64,000 bases of DNA from Paracoccus sp. S1E-3 (GCF_013868135.1 NZ_JACEMU010000004.1:186001-250000); one strand, 5' to 3'; positions 51,874 to 61,535 are shown, counted from the stretch's first letter. Translations and numbers: made by a program. Notes: a model not told the origin generated them from the letters alone.

Positions 51874-52443
51874 CTATGGGTTCGGAGCCTCGCCGTCGTG
51901 CCGTGCCTTCAGCATGGCCAGCATGTCGTCGAACAGGTTCCGCCAGCCGGCATCGTCAAATTCGATCAGCCCCAGCGCCCGCAGCAGGAACGCCCCCTCG
52001 CCCGCCAGAAACGCCAGCGCCACCCGGCGGTCCTCGGCCCGGTCCATGTCCAGACCGGCAAGGCGTTGCGTATACCACGCGCGCCCTTCGGCCACGCGTT
52101 CGGGGCGATCCAGAAGCGCCGTCATCATCACCGCCGAACGCGAGTGATCTGCGGCGTCTTCGTCCCGCGTCACCGTCAGATGGCCGCGAATGATGTCCAG
52201 CGGGTCGGCGTCAAGGCCAACCAGTCCGGCGATATCGGCTTCGAAGGCGTCGCTCCAGCGGTCGATCATGGCGTCGATCAGCTTATCCTTGGTGCCAAAG
52301 CAATACTGCACGCCTCCCTTGGTAATCCCGGCGGCGCGGGCCACGGCGTCAAAGGTCAGCCCCGCAGCCCCCTCGGCCGCGACAATGCTTTCGGCGGCAT
52401 CCAGAACCTTGTCCCTGTCTATGCTGCGCGGGCGTCCGGCCAT
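51874..52443 (-). CDS. TetR family regulator
   Basis: 189-aa TetR-type repressor with N-terminal HTH (DRDKVLDAAESIVAAEGAAG, FDAVARAAGITKGGVQYCFG) and a helical ligand domain. ATG 52443 is preceded by AGGAGGG. It is divergent from the MFS exporter and is likely its repressor, with operator candidates in the 106-nt shared region. Confidence 0.9.
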   Translation of the reverse strand: MAGRPRSIDRDKVLDAAESIVAAEGAAGLTFDAVARAAGITKGGVQYCFGTKDKLIDAMIDRWSDAFEADIAGLVGLDADPLDIIRGHLTVTRDEDAADHSRSAVMMTALLDRPERVAEGRAWYTQRLAGLDMDRAEDRRVALAFLAGEGAFLLRALGLIEFDDAGWRNLFDDMLAMLKARHDGEAPNP

Positions 52444-52465
52444 GCGGCCCTCCTGATTTCCATAC

Positions 52466-52502
52466 AAAGATACTGAATAGCATCTTTCATTTCAATACGT
52501 AT
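52466..52502. promoter_or_regulatory. candidate TetR operator region
   Basis: Two symmetrical sites in the TetR/MFS divergent promoter: AAAGAT-N10-ATCTTT (52466-52487) and palindrome ATACGTAT (52495-52502). Confidence 0.45.
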
Positions 52503-52549
52503 GTATTTATAGTGTGCCGTGTCATCCCGCCCATGAGAAAGGAAAGGCA

Positions 52550-54061
52550 ATGCTGTCCCGTAATCGCTGGCTGGTGCTGGCCGTGGTTTCCAGCGCGCTG
52601 CTGCTGATCGTCATCGACATGACGGTGCTGTATACGGCGCTGCCCCGGCTGACCCATGATCTGGGCGCGAGCGCCACCGAAAAGCTGTGGATCGTGAATG
52701 CCTATCCGCTGGTGGTGGCGGGGCTGCTGCCGGGGCTCGGCACGCTCGGCGACCGGGTCGGGCACAAGCGGATGTTCCTTCTGGGACTGGTGGTGTTCGG
52801 GGCGGCCTCGGCTCTGGCTGCCTTCGCGCCCACGCCGCAGGTGCTGATCGCGGCACGGGTGCTGCTGGCGGTGGGGGCGGCGATGATGATGCCGGCCACG
52901 CTGTCGCTGATCCGGCTGACCTTCACCGACGAATCCGAACGCGCCTTCGCCATCGGCGTCTGGGCCGCCGTCGCCTCGGGCGGGGCGGCACTGGGCCCGG
53001 TGCTGGGCGGGTTGCTGCTGGAACATTTCTGGTGGGGCTCGGTTTTTCTCATCAACGTCCCTGTGGTGCTGGTGGCGCTGCTGGCGGGGGCGGTGTTGCT
53101 GGAAAACCGGCCCGGCCACGCCGACCGGCCCTGGGACCTCATCGGATCGCTGCAGGTGCTGGTCGGTCTGGTCGGCGTCACCTTCGCCATCAAGGAAATC
53201 AGCAAGCGCAGCCCGGACCCGGCGCTGGCGCTGCCGGCGCTGATCCTCGGGCTGGCGTTTCTGACGCTGTTCGTACGCCGACAGCGCCGCAGCGCCCATC
53301 CGCTGATCGACTTCACGCTGTTCTCCAACCCGCGCTTCTCGGCGGGCGTGGCTACCGCCCTGACCGCGTCGGGCGCGCTGGTGGGGGTGGAACTGGTGCT
53401 GAGCCAGCATGTGCAGCTGGTCCAGAACCTCACTCCCCTGCAGGCGGGGCTGGTGATCCTGCCGATCCCGGCCGCGGCCTTCTTCGCCGGACCGCTGACC
53501 GGGCTGGCCCTGCCCCGGATCGGGACGATGCGGGTGCTGTGGGTTGCGCTGCTGGCGACGGGGCTGTCGCTGGTGGCCTATCTGCTGCTGCGGAACGGGT
53601 CGGCCGCGCTGTCGATCGCGGCGCTGGCGGTGATGGGCTTTTCTGTGGGCGCCGCCATGACCGGGGCCTCCAGCGCCGTCATGCTGTCCGCGCCCGAAGA
53701 CCGCGCCGGCATGGCTGCCTCGGTCGAGGAGGTTTCCTATGAGCTGGGCGGGGCGCTTGGCGTGGCCCTTCTGGGCAGCCTGATGACCGCGATCTATACG
53801 CGCAGCCTGGTCCTGCCCGACCATCTCGCCATCGCGCCCGAAGCCCGCGACAGTCTCGACGAGGCGCTGATCCTGTCCGAGGCCCTGCCCCCCGAACAGG
53901 CGGCCGCGGTCACGTCGCTCGCCCGCAGGGCCTTCGAGAGCGCCTTCATCGGCGTCACGGTCGTGGCGGTGGTGATCCTTATCGCAATGGCGGTCCTGAT
54001 CCGACGCGTGGCCTACCGGGCGCCGCGCCAGTCCGGCACCGCCAGTTCGGCCGCGAGATAG
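52550..54061 (+). CDS. MFS drug exporter, DHA2 (EmrB/QacA) family
   Basis: 503-aa transporter with 14 predicted helices. Family motifs: IDMTVLYTALPRLTHDLGA in helix 1, LGDRVGHKRMFLLGL (motif A), and GPVLGGLLLEHFWWGSVFLI (motif C, antiporter). Probably exports amphipathic or cationic toxic compounds by proton antiport. GGAAAGG lies 4 nt before ATG 52550. Its 3' end overlaps the convergent LysR gene by 49 nt. Confidence 0.92.
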   Translation: MLSRNRWLVLAVVSSALLLIVIDMTVLYTALPRLTHDLGASATEKLWIVNAYPLVVAGLLPGLGTLGDRVGHKRMFLLGLVVFGAASALAAFAPTPQVLIAARVLLAVGAAMMMPATLSLIRLTFTDESERAFAIGVWAAVASGGAALGPVLGGLLLEHFWWGSVFLINVPVVLVALLAGAVLLENRPGHADRPWDLIGSLQVLVGLVGVTFAIKEISKRSPDPALALPALILGLAFLTLFVRRQRRSAHPLIDFTLFSNPRFSAGVATALTASGALVGVELVLSQHVQLVQNLTPLQAGLVILPIPAAAFFAGPLTGLALPRIGTMRVLWVALLATGLSLVAYLLLRNGSAALSIAALAVMGFSVGAAMTGASSAVMLSAPEDRAGMAASVEEVSYELGGALGVALLGSLMTAIYTRSLVLPDHLAIAPEARDSLDEALILSEALPPEQAAAVTSLARRAFESAFIGVTVVAVVILIAMAVLIRRVAYRAPRQSGTASSAAR

Positions 54062-54930
54062 TCGACCAGCATCCGCAGCTTGATCGGCATCGGGGTGACC
54101 GGCGGCCACACCGCCATGATCGGCAGCGGGCGCGGTTCGATATCGGGAAGCACCCGAACCAGCCGCCCCTCGGCCAGAGCGGGGGCAACGATGAAGCCCG
54201 GCAGCATCGCCAGCCCCAGACCCTCGACCGCCATGTCGCGGATCGCCTCGCCATTGTTCAGCATCAGCCGACCCTTGACCGCGGGCGAGACCATGCGGTT
54301 TCCCTGTTTGAACTGCCAGATCTGGGCGTTGGGGACATGGCTGTAGCCGATCACCGGATGTGCGGCCAGCTCGGCCGGGGTGGTAGGTGTCCCCACGCGT
54401 TCCAGATAGGCGGGGCTTGCCACCACCACGGGGCGGTCCTCGCACAGCTTGCGCGCCATCAACGCGCTGTCACGGGCATGCCCGATGCGGATGCCCAGAT
54501 CGAAGCCCTCGCGCGTCAGGTCGCGCAACCGGTCCTCGTAGTCGATGCGCAGCTCCAGCGCCGGATGGGCGGTTGCGAAGCGCGCCAGAATCGGCGTCAG
54601 ATACATGGTGCCGAAGGTCATCGGCGCGGCGATCGCCAGCGATCCGCGCAGGCTGGCCGCCCCGTCCATTCCCCAGCCCGCGCTTTCGGTGGCCGCAACC
54701 AGTTCCGACAGCGCCGGGCGCAGGCGCTCGGCCAGCCTGATCGCGGCCTCGGTGGGGGTGATGCGGCCGGCATTGCGCTTGAACAGCGCCGCGCCGATCA
54801 CCGCCTCGAAATCGGTGATCCGCTTCGAGATGACGGATTTCGACAGGTTCAGCCGCGCCGCGGCCGCGGTGACGGTGCCCAGTTCCATCACCGCGAGGAA
54901 AGTCTCGATCTGGTCAAGGTCATAACGCAT
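54013..54930 (-). CDS. LysR family regulator
   Basis: 305-aa LysR-type regulator. N-terminal winged helix (TFLAVMELGTVTAAAARLNL, SVISKRITDFEAVIGAALF) and type 2 periplasmic-binding-like effector domain (GSLAIAAPMTFGTMYLTPIL, DLGIRIGHARDSALMARKL). Closest in type to the LTTRs that control redox or quinone-stress genes. Divergent from the ring-cleaving dioxygenase gene (118 nt), its probable target. Ends inside the MFS gene, tail to tail. Confidence 0.9.
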   Translation of the reverse strand: MRYDLDQIETFLAVMELGTVTAAAARLNLSKSVISKRITDFEAVIGAALFKRNAGRITPTEAAIRLAERLRPALSELVAATESAGWGMDGAASLRGSLAIAAPMTFGTMYLTPILARFATAHPALELRIDYEDRLRDLTREGFDLGIRIGHARDSALMARKLCEDRPVVVASPAYLERVGTPTTPAELAAHPVIGYSHVPNAQIWQFKQGNRMVSPAVKGRLMLNNGEAIRDMAVEGLGLAMLPGFIVAPALAEGRLVRVLPDIEPRPLPIMAVWPPVTPMPIKLRMLVDYLAAELAVPDWRGAR

Positions 54931-55048
54931 ACTGGGATCATAGCAGCCCGCGTGCCGTTCGCAATATTCGAACGCTACCTTCGAATTTGTCCGTCTGGCG
55001 TCAGGCGTTGCGAGGGTCGATATTCACCTCAGCGAAAGGGAGACCGAC

Positions 55049-55990
55049 ATGGACCTTACCGGCATTCACCACCTGACCGCGATCACCGCCGACGCGCCGG
55101 CGAATAATCGCTTTTATACCGACACGCTGGGCCTGCGCCGCGTGAAGAAGACCGTAAATCAGGACGACACCTCGGCCTATCACCTGTTCTTTGCCGATGG
55201 CAAAGGCAGCGCCGGGACCGACCTCACCTTCTTCGACTGGCCCGTCTCGCGCGAGCGGCGCGGCACCCATTCGATCAGCCGCACCGGCCTGCGCGTCAAC
55301 GAATCCAGCCTGGATTTCTGGGCCGGGCGTCTGCGCGACAAGGGTCTGACGGTCGGCGATATCGGCACCACCGATATCCGCGCGACGCTGGATTTCGAAG
55401 ACCCCGAGGGGCAGCGCTTCCGGCTGACCGGCGATGTCGAAGGCCCCGCGGACCCGTGGGAGCGCAGCCCGGTCGCGGCGGAACATCAGATCCGCGGCCT
55501 CGGTCCGATCACCATCTCGGTGGCCGATCTGGCCCCGACCGAGGCGGTGCTGACCACGGTGATGAACATGCGCCGGGTTCGCGATTACGCCAGCCCCGAC
55601 GGGCAAGGACAGGTCCATGTGTTCGAGATGGGCGAAGGCGGTCCCGCAGCGGAACTGCATGTCGCCGTCCAGCCCGACCTGCCGGTCGCGCGTCAGGGCG
55701 CGGGCGCGGTTCATCACGTCGCCTTCCGCACCCCGGACATCAAGACCATTCACGAATGGGCGAACCGCCTGGACGAGTTCCGCATCCCTTCCTCGGGCGA
55801 GGTCGAGCGCTATTACTTCCGCAGCCTCTATTTCCGCGAGCCCGGCGGCAACCTGTTCGAGATCGCCACCGACGGCCCCGGCTTCGCCGTGGACGAACCG
55901 ATGGAGACCATGGGCGAGGGCCTGTCCCTGCCCCCGTTTCTGGAGCCGCGGCGGGCGCAGATCGAGGCCGGGCTGAAACCGCTCGACTGA
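55049..55990 (+). CDS. ring-cleaving dioxygenase, MhqO-like VOC protein
   Basis: 313-aa protein with two VOC (glyoxalase/dioxygenase) modules. First half: IHHLTAITADAPANNRFYTD and DLTFFDW; second half: GAVHHVAFRTPD and REPGGNLFEIATDGPGF, giving the His/His/Glu metal ligands. Resembles MhqO/MhqA-type hydroquinone dioxygenases that detoxify quinones. GAAAGGGAGA precedes ATG. Next to a divergent LysR regulator. Confidence 0.88.
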   Translation: MDLTGIHHLTAITADAPANNRFYTDTLGLRRVKKTVNQDDTSAYHLFFADGKGSAGTDLTFFDWPVSRERRGTHSISRTGLRVNESSLDFWAGRLRDKGLTVGDIGTTDIRATLDFEDPEGQRFRLTGDVEGPADPWERSPVAAEHQIRGLGPITISVADLAPTEAVLTTVMNMRRVRDYASPDGQGQVHVFEMGEGGPAAELHVAVQPDLPVARQGAGAVHHVAFRTPDIKTIHEWANRLDEFRIPSSGEVERYYFRSLYFREPGGNLFEIATDGPGFAVDEPMETMGEGLSLPPFLEPRRAQIEAGLKPLD

Positions 55991-56068
55991 GGCCGCGCTC
56001 GGCCGGAACCAGCCCTCAAGGGGCACCGCCTGTCTGCCAGCCCTTTACACCTACGGCAAGTTCACGTC

Positions 56069-56098
56069 GGTTGGCCGCGTTGCGGCCAACCTTTTCTT
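56069..56098 (+). terminator. terminator after the dioxygenase gene
   Basis: Ten-bp stem GGTTGGCCGC/GCGGCCAACC with a 3-nt loop followed by TTTTCTTT. Confidence 0.9.
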
Positions 56099-56741
56099 TA
56101 CGGGTCTATGCCTGACTGGAATCCGAAGGGAGCTGTCAGGGGAACCCTGTCCCGAAAATATCTTCGACAGGCGGTGAGCGCCGTCTTCCGCGTCTATGCC
56201 AGTAGATCGACATCCACTATTGCCGCAATCCGCGGTGGGGTCTGATTGCGGCGCCCCCCGATCCTTTCCGTCGAAGCGGCCGGATTGGCAAGCAAGTCAT
56301 GCCGAACCAGCCACATGGCAGGGGGATAAGATTGGGAAATGACACCTCCTACGTTTGCGGCGATTGCGGGCAAACCTCCGTCCTGAAGAACAACAGTGCG
56401 GTGGTTTTGCGTATCGTTGCCTCCGCGACTGATTTCGTGCCGAGCGGGCCAAGAATTCATGTGAGACACCGAACCGCGGGAACCTCAGACGATCCTGCAC
56501 GGATCGTCATGGTATTCGACAGGCATCACTCAAAGGACGCGAGAAACCGTCTTGTCATCGACGGCAAGATTGCATTTCGGGCTGCGACCGGAATACCAAC
56601 CAAGCAATGAAGCGGGTTTCGTAAGCCCGTCAGGTTTGCGGTACGATGCGTCGTGGCGACCATATCAGCAGGGCCTGCAGACAGAGACCAGCCCCGGTTG
56701 CAGATCGCAGGCGGGGCTGGCAAGCTGGCATGCAAATCGGA
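56099..56741 (+). other. 640-nt gap before the tctA stop, no secure gene
   Basis: Less GC-rich than the surroundings between 56200 and 56640. A forward frame of 103 codons (56299-56610) reads TSYVCGDCGQTSVLKNNSAV with a CxxC, and a reverse frame overlaps it; neither has a ribosome binding site or known relative. A 9-bp inverted repeat CCAGCCCCG/CGGGGCTGG at 56688-56720 lies after the tctA stop and could terminate that operon, though it lacks a T-run. Confidence 0.35.
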
Positions 56742-58250
56742 TCAGGCTTCCTCTTCCTGGAACGCCTCTTCGCGGGTCTTGCGGAAGGCCGGAAAGATCA
56801 TCAGGCCCAGAAGCACCACGGTGGCGATCAGCATCACCAGACTGATGGGCCGCTCGATGAAGATGCTCGGGTCGCCCTGGGTGATCAACAGCGTGCGGCG
56901 CAGGTTTGCCTCCAGAAGCGGGCCAAGGACGAAGCCCAGCAGCAGCGGCCCCGGCTCGCATTTCGCCTTGCGGAAGACATACCCCAGAAGGCCGAAGCCG
57001 GCGGCAAGGATCACGTCGAAGATGCGGTTGTTCATCGAATAGACGCCGATGCAGCAGAACAGCAGAATCGCCGGGTAGAGCAGACGATAGGGTACCGTCA
57101 ACAGCCGCACCCACAGTCCGATCATCGGCAGGTTGATGACCACCAGCAGCAGGTTGCCGATCCACATGCTGGCGACCAGGCCCCAGAAGATCTCGGGCTG
57201 GTTGGTCAGCACAGATGGGCCCGGGGTGATGCCGTGGATCATGAAGGCCGACAGCATCATCGCCATCATGTTGTTGGATGGAATCCCCAGCGTGAGCAGG
57301 GGAATGAACGAGGATTGCGCGGCGGCGTTATTGGCGGCTTCGGGGGCGGCGACGCCCTCGACCACCCCGGTGCCGAATTTCTCGGGGTGGCGCGAAACCT
57401 TCTTTTCCAGCGAATAGGCGCTGAACGAGGCCAGCGTCGCGCCGCCCCCCGGCAGCAGGCCCAGCAGCGTGCCAAGACCGGTGCCGCGCAGCACGGCGGC
57501 CCAGGAGTTGCGGAAATCCTCGCGCGTGGGCCAGAGCCGGGTCAGCGGGGCGACGGTGACGCCCTCCGAACCGCTGCGTTCCAGGTTCGAGATGATCTCG
57601 GAAAAGCCGAACAGGCCGATGGCGATGACGATGAAATCGATGCCGTCGAACAGCTCGACCGCGCCGAAGGTCAGGCGTTCGGCGCCCGTCGCCTGATCGG
57701 TGCCGACCATGCCCAGCAGAAGCCCGATCAGGATCATGCCGATGGCCTTCAGCACCGGGCCGCTGGCCAGGATGGTGGCCGCCAGAAGGCCAAAGACCAT
57801 CAGCGCCACATATTCCGCCGGCCCGAAATTCAGCGCGAAGCTGGATAGGGTCGGCCCGGCGACGGCGATGGCGAAGGTGGCGACGGTCCCGGCGAAGAAG
57901 GATCCCAGCGCCGCCACCGCCAGCGCCGCGCCCGCCCGGCCCTGCCGGGCCATCTGATAGCCGTCGAGTGTTGTCACCACGGCCGAGGCCTCGCCCGGCA
58001 GATTCACCAGAATGGCGGTGGTCGAACCGCCATATTGCGCGCCGTAATAGATGCCAGCCAGCATGATGATGCCCGCGAGTGGCGGCAGAAAGAAGGTGAT
58101 CGGCAGCAGCACCGCGATGGTCGCGGTCGGCCCGATCCCCGGCAGCACGCCGATCAGCGTGCCCAGAAGCGCGCCCAGCAGACAGAAGCCAAGGTTGGCA
58201 GGCGTCATCGCCTCGCTGAACCCAAGCATGAGTAGATCCACGAAATTCAT
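56742..58250 (-). CDS. tctA: tripartite tricarboxylate transporter large permease
   Basis: 502-aa inner-membrane protein with about 12 helices. TctA signatures: GVLPGIGPTATIAVLLPITF, YYGAQYGGSTTAILVNLPGE (conserved loop) and LGIPSNNMMAMMLSAFMIHG. It works with TctB and the periplasmic TctC to import a carboxylate using an ion gradient. Last gene of the operon; ATG 58250, 25 nt after tctB. Confidence 0.93.
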   Translation of the reverse strand: MNFVDLLMLGFSEAMTPANLGFCLLGALLGTLIGVLPGIGPTATIAVLLPITFFLPPLAGIIMLAGIYYGAQYGGSTTAILVNLPGEASAVVTTLDGYQMARQGRAGAALAVAALGSFFAGTVATFAIAVAGPTLSSFALNFGPAEYVALMVFGLLAATILASGPVLKAIGMILIGLLLGMVGTDQATGAERLTFGAVELFDGIDFIVIAIGLFGFSEIISNLERSGSEGVTVAPLTRLWPTREDFRNSWAAVLRGTGLGTLLGLLPGGGATLASFSAYSLEKKVSRHPEKFGTGVVEGVAAPEAANNAAAQSSFIPLLTLGIPSNNMMAMMLSAFMIHGITPGPSVLTNQPEIFWGLVASMWIGNLLLVVINLPMIGLWVRLLTVPYRLLYPAILLFCCIGVYSMNNRIFDVILAAGFGLLGYVFRKAKCEPGPLLLGFVLGPLLEANLRRTLLITQGDPSIFIERPISLVMLIATVVLLGLMIFPAFRKTREEAFQEEEA

Positions 58251-58275
58251 GACGCCCTCCCCAGACGCACGATGT

Positions 58276-58740
58276 TCAGACCGGCCAGAGCGGCACCTGC
58301 ACCCCAAGCCCATAGACGAAGACGATGGCGCCAAAGGCGGTCAGCCCCGCCGCCAGCAATAGCGTCGTGCGCCATTTTCCGCCCGGATCGGCCAGCGATC
58401 CCGCGATCACCAGAAGCAACGAGGCGATGACAAAGCCCAGATGCGTGGCGGCATAGGCGAAGGCGACGATCGACAGGGTGATGATGATGACCGGCCGCAG
58501 CTTGATCGGCTCGATCGGCTCGGCGTCGCGGCGCAGCGCCGCGAAACCGATCACCAGACCAAGGACGATCAGCAGCACGCAGACGACACGCGGCAGAAAG
58601 CCCGGTCCCATCTGCGCCAGCGTGCCGCCCTCCAGCACCCGCGTCTGCCACAGGCCGAGTGCGCCAAACCCCACGAATATCGCCGCCGTCAGAAGATCGG
58701 GACGGTCGCCCTTGTCGGACGCAGCCGGCCCGGCCATCAC
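58276..58740 (-). CDS. tctB: tripartite tricarboxylate transporter small permease
   Basis: 154-aa TctB with four helices (LLTAAIFVGFGALGLWQTRV, VVCVLLIVLGLVIGFAAL and others). A GTG at 58740 and an ATG at 58737 are both in frame and overlap the tctC stop, so the genes are coupled. TctB is poorly conserved; position between tctC and tctA secures the call. Confidence 0.9.
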   Translation of the reverse strand: MMAGPAASDKGDRPDLLTAAIFVGFGALGLWQTRVLEGGTLAQMGPGFLPRVVCVLLIVLGLVIGFAALRRDAEPIEPIKLRPVIIITLSIVAFAYAATHLGFVIASLLLVIAGSLADPGGKWRTTLLLAAGLTAFGAIVFVYGLGVQVPLWPV

Positions 58741-59693
58741 TGGTTTTCCTTGATCAGCTTGAAAATCTCCTCATAGCGCGCCAGCCGTTCGGGCATCGCG
58801 GCCGACCAGTCGGCGCCCGACTGATAGGACAGCGCCAGCCCCTGCTGTCTGGCCTTTTCCTGGAATTCGGGATTGGCAAGCGCCCTGTCCACGGCGTCAG
58901 ACAGTTTGGCACGCAGATCCTCGGGCACCGCGCAGGGCGCGGCCAGGCCGCGTTCGGAGGACATCAGCACATCAAAGCCCTGTTCGGTCGCGGTCGGCAG
59001 CTCCGGCGCCAGGATCGAGCGTTCGCCGGCGAATTGCGCAAGGCCCTTGATCTGGCCCGGCTCCGCGCTGGCGAATTCGCCGACATTCAACCCGATCGCG
59101 GTAACATGGCCGCCCAGCAGCGCGGTCTTGGCCTCGTTCGCGCCGCCGAAGGGCACTGCGGTCAGATCGACGCCGGCCGATTGTTCCAGTTGCAGCATGG
59201 CCAGATGCTCGTCTGTGCCGACGCCGGTGGTGCCGATCGAGACCGCGCCGGGGTTGTCCTTGGCATAGGCCACCAGATCGGCCAGGCTGTTGAACTCGGA
59301 CGCGGCCTGCACGACGAACATGCCGGGATCCTCGACGATGCGCGCGATCGGACAGATATCGTCCGGATCGAAGCGCAGCTTGCGGTCGATGCGCATGGTC
59401 AGAAAGCCGGGCGTGTTCAGCGACGAGATGGTGTAGCCATCGGGTTTTGCCTGCGCCAGCGCGGTATAGGCGATTTCGCCCGAGGCCCCGGGCCGGTTCA
59501 TGACCGGGATCTGCGTGCCAAGATCGGCCTCGAGATAGGGGGCCAGCGTGCGCAGCATGATATCGGTGCCGCCGCCGGGTGCATAGGCCACGATCATCTC
59601 GATGGGCCGGTCGGTGGGCCAGTCGGCAAGCGCCGCGGTGGTGGCCGCGAGCGAGATGGCTGCCGCGAGCGGCAGGGCAAATCTGGTGTTCAT
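58737..59693 (-). CDS. tctC: tripartite tricarboxylate transporter substrate-binding protein
   Basis: 318-aa periplasmic protein (Bug/TctC family), signal peptide ending near ALA/DWP (residue 23). Characteristic PIEMIVAYAPGGGTDIMLRT and VMNRPGASGEIAYTALAQAK form the ligand pocket, and AVSIGTTGVGTDEHLAML follows. GGGAGGAAG precedes ATG 59693. Ligand unknown; a hydroxylated di- or tricarboxylate would suit the neighbouring enzymes. Confidence 0.92.
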   Translation of the reverse strand: MNTRFALPLAAAISLAATTAALADWPTDRPIEMIVAYAPGGGTDIMLRTLAPYLEADLGTQIPVMNRPGASGEIAYTALAQAKPDGYTISSLNTPGFLTMRIDRKLRFDPDDICPIARIVEDPGMFVVQAASEFNSLADLVAYAKDNPGAVSIGTTGVGTDEHLAMLQLEQSAGVDLTAVPFGGANEAKTALLGGHVTAIGLNVGEFASAEPGQIKGLAQFAGERSILAPELPTATEQGFDVLMSSERGLAAPCAVPEDLRAKLSDAVDRALANPEFQEKARQQGLALSYQSGADWSAAMPERLARYEEIFKLIKENQ

Positions 59694-59743
59694 GTCTTCC
59701 TCCCTTGTGGCCATGGCGCCGGGCCGATGGCCGTTGATCCGGC

Positions 59744-60421
59744 TTATGCCGGGATTTCGCAACCAAGCCGCTTCAGCGCCACATCGACCCAGGACCGGTC
59801 ATTGGTCCCGGCGGCAATGGCGGCCATCTGGCGGGTCTCGGCCTCCTGCTTGGCGATGGTCCTTTCGTGGACCTCGGCAATCTGATCGAAGGGCACGCAC
59901 AGCACGCCGTCGCTGTCGCCAAGGATCAGGTCGCCCGGCTCGATCACCATGCCGTCAATGGCGATGGGCACGTTGATCTCGCCCGGGCCGTCCTTGTAGG
60001 GGCCGCGATGCGTCACCCCCGCCGCCCAGACCGGCAGATTGGTTTCGACGAAGGCATCGACATCGCGGATGGCGCCGTTCAGCACAAAGCCCGCTACGCC
60101 ACGCCTGATCGCATGGGCAAGCATCAGTTCGCCCATCAGCGAATTGGTCAGATCGCCGCCGGCATCGACGACGATCACATCGCCCGGCCGGGCCATATCG
60201 ATGGCCTTGTGCAACATCAGGTTGTCGCCGGGACGTGCCTTGACCGTCAGCGCCGGTCCGGCCAGCTGGCCGGTACGATGGATCTTGCGCAACCGGTCGC
60301 CGGCGGCGCTCATGCGGGCCATGCTGTCGCTGACATTGGCCACCGGCAGGGTCGCATATTTCGCCACCCAGTCGGGGGGCGCCACCCGTTGGCGTTCCAG
60401 AATGCGGAATCCGATGGACAT
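59744..60421 (-). CDS. RraA-like / 4-hydroxy-4-methyl-2-oxoglutarate aldolase family protein
   Basis: 225-aa protein of the RraA fold. Residues for the class II pyruvate aldolase reaction are present: the Arg-Asp pair in GAIRDVDAF and the acidic loop GDSDGVLCVPFDQI, plus DVIVVDAGGDLTNSLMGEL. It more likely is an HMG/CHA-type aldolase than an RNase E inhibitor, since it lies between a hydroxyacid dehydrogenase and a carboxylate importer. ATG 60421. Confidence 0.85.
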   Translation of the reverse strand: MSIGFRILERQRVAPPDWVAKYATLPVANVSDSMARMSAAGDRLRKIHRTGQLAGPALTVKARPGDNLMLHKAIDMARPGDVIVVDAGGDLTNSLMGELMLAHAIRRGVAGFVLNGAIRDVDAFVETNLPVWAAGVTHRGPYKDGPGEINVPIAIDGMVIEPGDLILGDSDGVLCVPFDQIAEVHERTIAKQEAETRQMAAIAAGTNDRSWVDVALKRLGCEIPA

Positions 60422-60432
60422 GGGCGTGCTCC

Positions 60433-61431
60433 TCAGCTTGCGGCGCGCGTGGCGGCGGCAAGGCGTTCGTGGTTGATGATGCGGGTCTGCGGGACCGGTG
60501 CCCCGGCCAGGACATCGACGATCCCCTGCGCCGCCTCGACGCCGACGCGCAGATTTGCAGCCGAGGTCACGCCGCCGATATGGGGCGTGGCGACGATGCG
60601 CATCTCGGTCCAGAAGGGGTGGTCCGGGTCTGCCGGTTCCTTGGCGAAGCTGTCGAGCCCCGCCCCGGCGATGTGGCCCGCCCGCAGGGCGGCCAGCAAC
60701 GCGTCTTCGTCGATCAGACCGCCGCGGGCGGTGTTGACGATGATGGCGCCGGGCCGCATCAGTGCCAGCCGTTCGGCGTTGATCAGGTTGCGGGTCTGCG
60801 GGGTCAGCGGGCTGTGCAGGCTGACGATATCGCTTGCGGCCAGCATCGCGTCCAGATCGGGGGCGCGGGTCACGCCCTCGGCGGCGAAAACCTCGTCGCG
60901 GGCAAAGGGATCATGGGCCAGCACCGTCATCCCCAACCCCTTGGCATAGCGCGCCGTCTGCCGCGCGATGGCGCCGAATGCAATCAGGCCGAGGGTCGAG
61001 CCGGCCAGTTCGCGGCCCTGAAAACCCGGCTTTTCCCAACGCCCCTCGCGCAGGCTGCGATCCAGCGGCACGATCTGCTTGGCCACCGCGAACAGCAGCG
61101 CGATGGCATGTTCGGCCACCGAGACCGCATTCGCCCCGGAGGCGACAATGACCGGAATGTTACGCGCACTGGCTGCGTCGACATCGATATTGTCGACCCC
61201 GACCCCGTGTTTCGAGATCACCCGCAATTGCGGCGCCGCCTCGAAGATACGCTCATCGATGCGGCCCATGCGGACGAGGATACCCGCGGGCCTGGCCTCG
61301 GCCACGATGTTCAGCAGACCGTCGCCCTCGGTATAGGGTGGCACATAGACCGGCAGGTAACCGGCGGCTTTCAGGACCGCATCGGCCTCGGGCGCCAGAC
61401 TGGGCCCAGTGATCAGGATGGTCTCGGTCAT
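60433..61431 (-). CDS. D-isomer-specific 2-hydroxyacid dehydrogenase
   Basis: 332-aa NAD-dependent dehydrogenase of the SerA/phosphoglycerate dehydrogenase group. Catalytic triad visible: Arg in VNTARGGLIDED, Glu in DSFAKEPADP, His in VATPHIGGV. The Rossmann glycine motif is degenerate (IAFGAIARQTA). It lacks the C-terminal ACT domain of full SerA. First gene of the operon with the aldolase and Tct transporter; probably oxidises or reduces a 2-hydroxy acid from the imported compound. Confidence 0.88.
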   Translation of the reverse strand: MTETILITGPSLAPEADAVLKAAGYLPVYVPPYTEGDGLLNIVAEARPAGILVRMGRIDERIFEAAPQLRVISKHGVGVDNIDVDAASARNIPVIVASGANAVSVAEHAIALLFAVAKQIVPLDRSLREGRWEKPGFQGRELAGSTLGLIAFGAIARQTARYAKGLGMTVLAHDPFARDEVFAAEGVTRAPDLDAMLAASDIVSLHSPLTPQTRNLINAERLALMRPGAIIVNTARGGLIDEDALLAALRAGHIAGAGLDSFAKEPADPDHPFWTEMRIVATPHIGGVTSAANLRVGVEAAQGIVDVLAGAPVPQTRIINHERLAAATRAAS

Positions 61432-61535
61432 CTCCCCCCACTTTCGATGATATTCGAGCTGCGATCAGTGATACGATTTGATTTACTAAATGAAAGCGCG
61501 TAATTATTGATATTAAGGTAAGGAAAACTGAATTT

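Noticed and set aside
52487..54445. A 650-codon reverse-strand frame opposite the MFS gene
   Set aside because: Gln/Arg/His-rich translation typical of antisense in high-GC DNA; the MFS and LysR genes explain the region.
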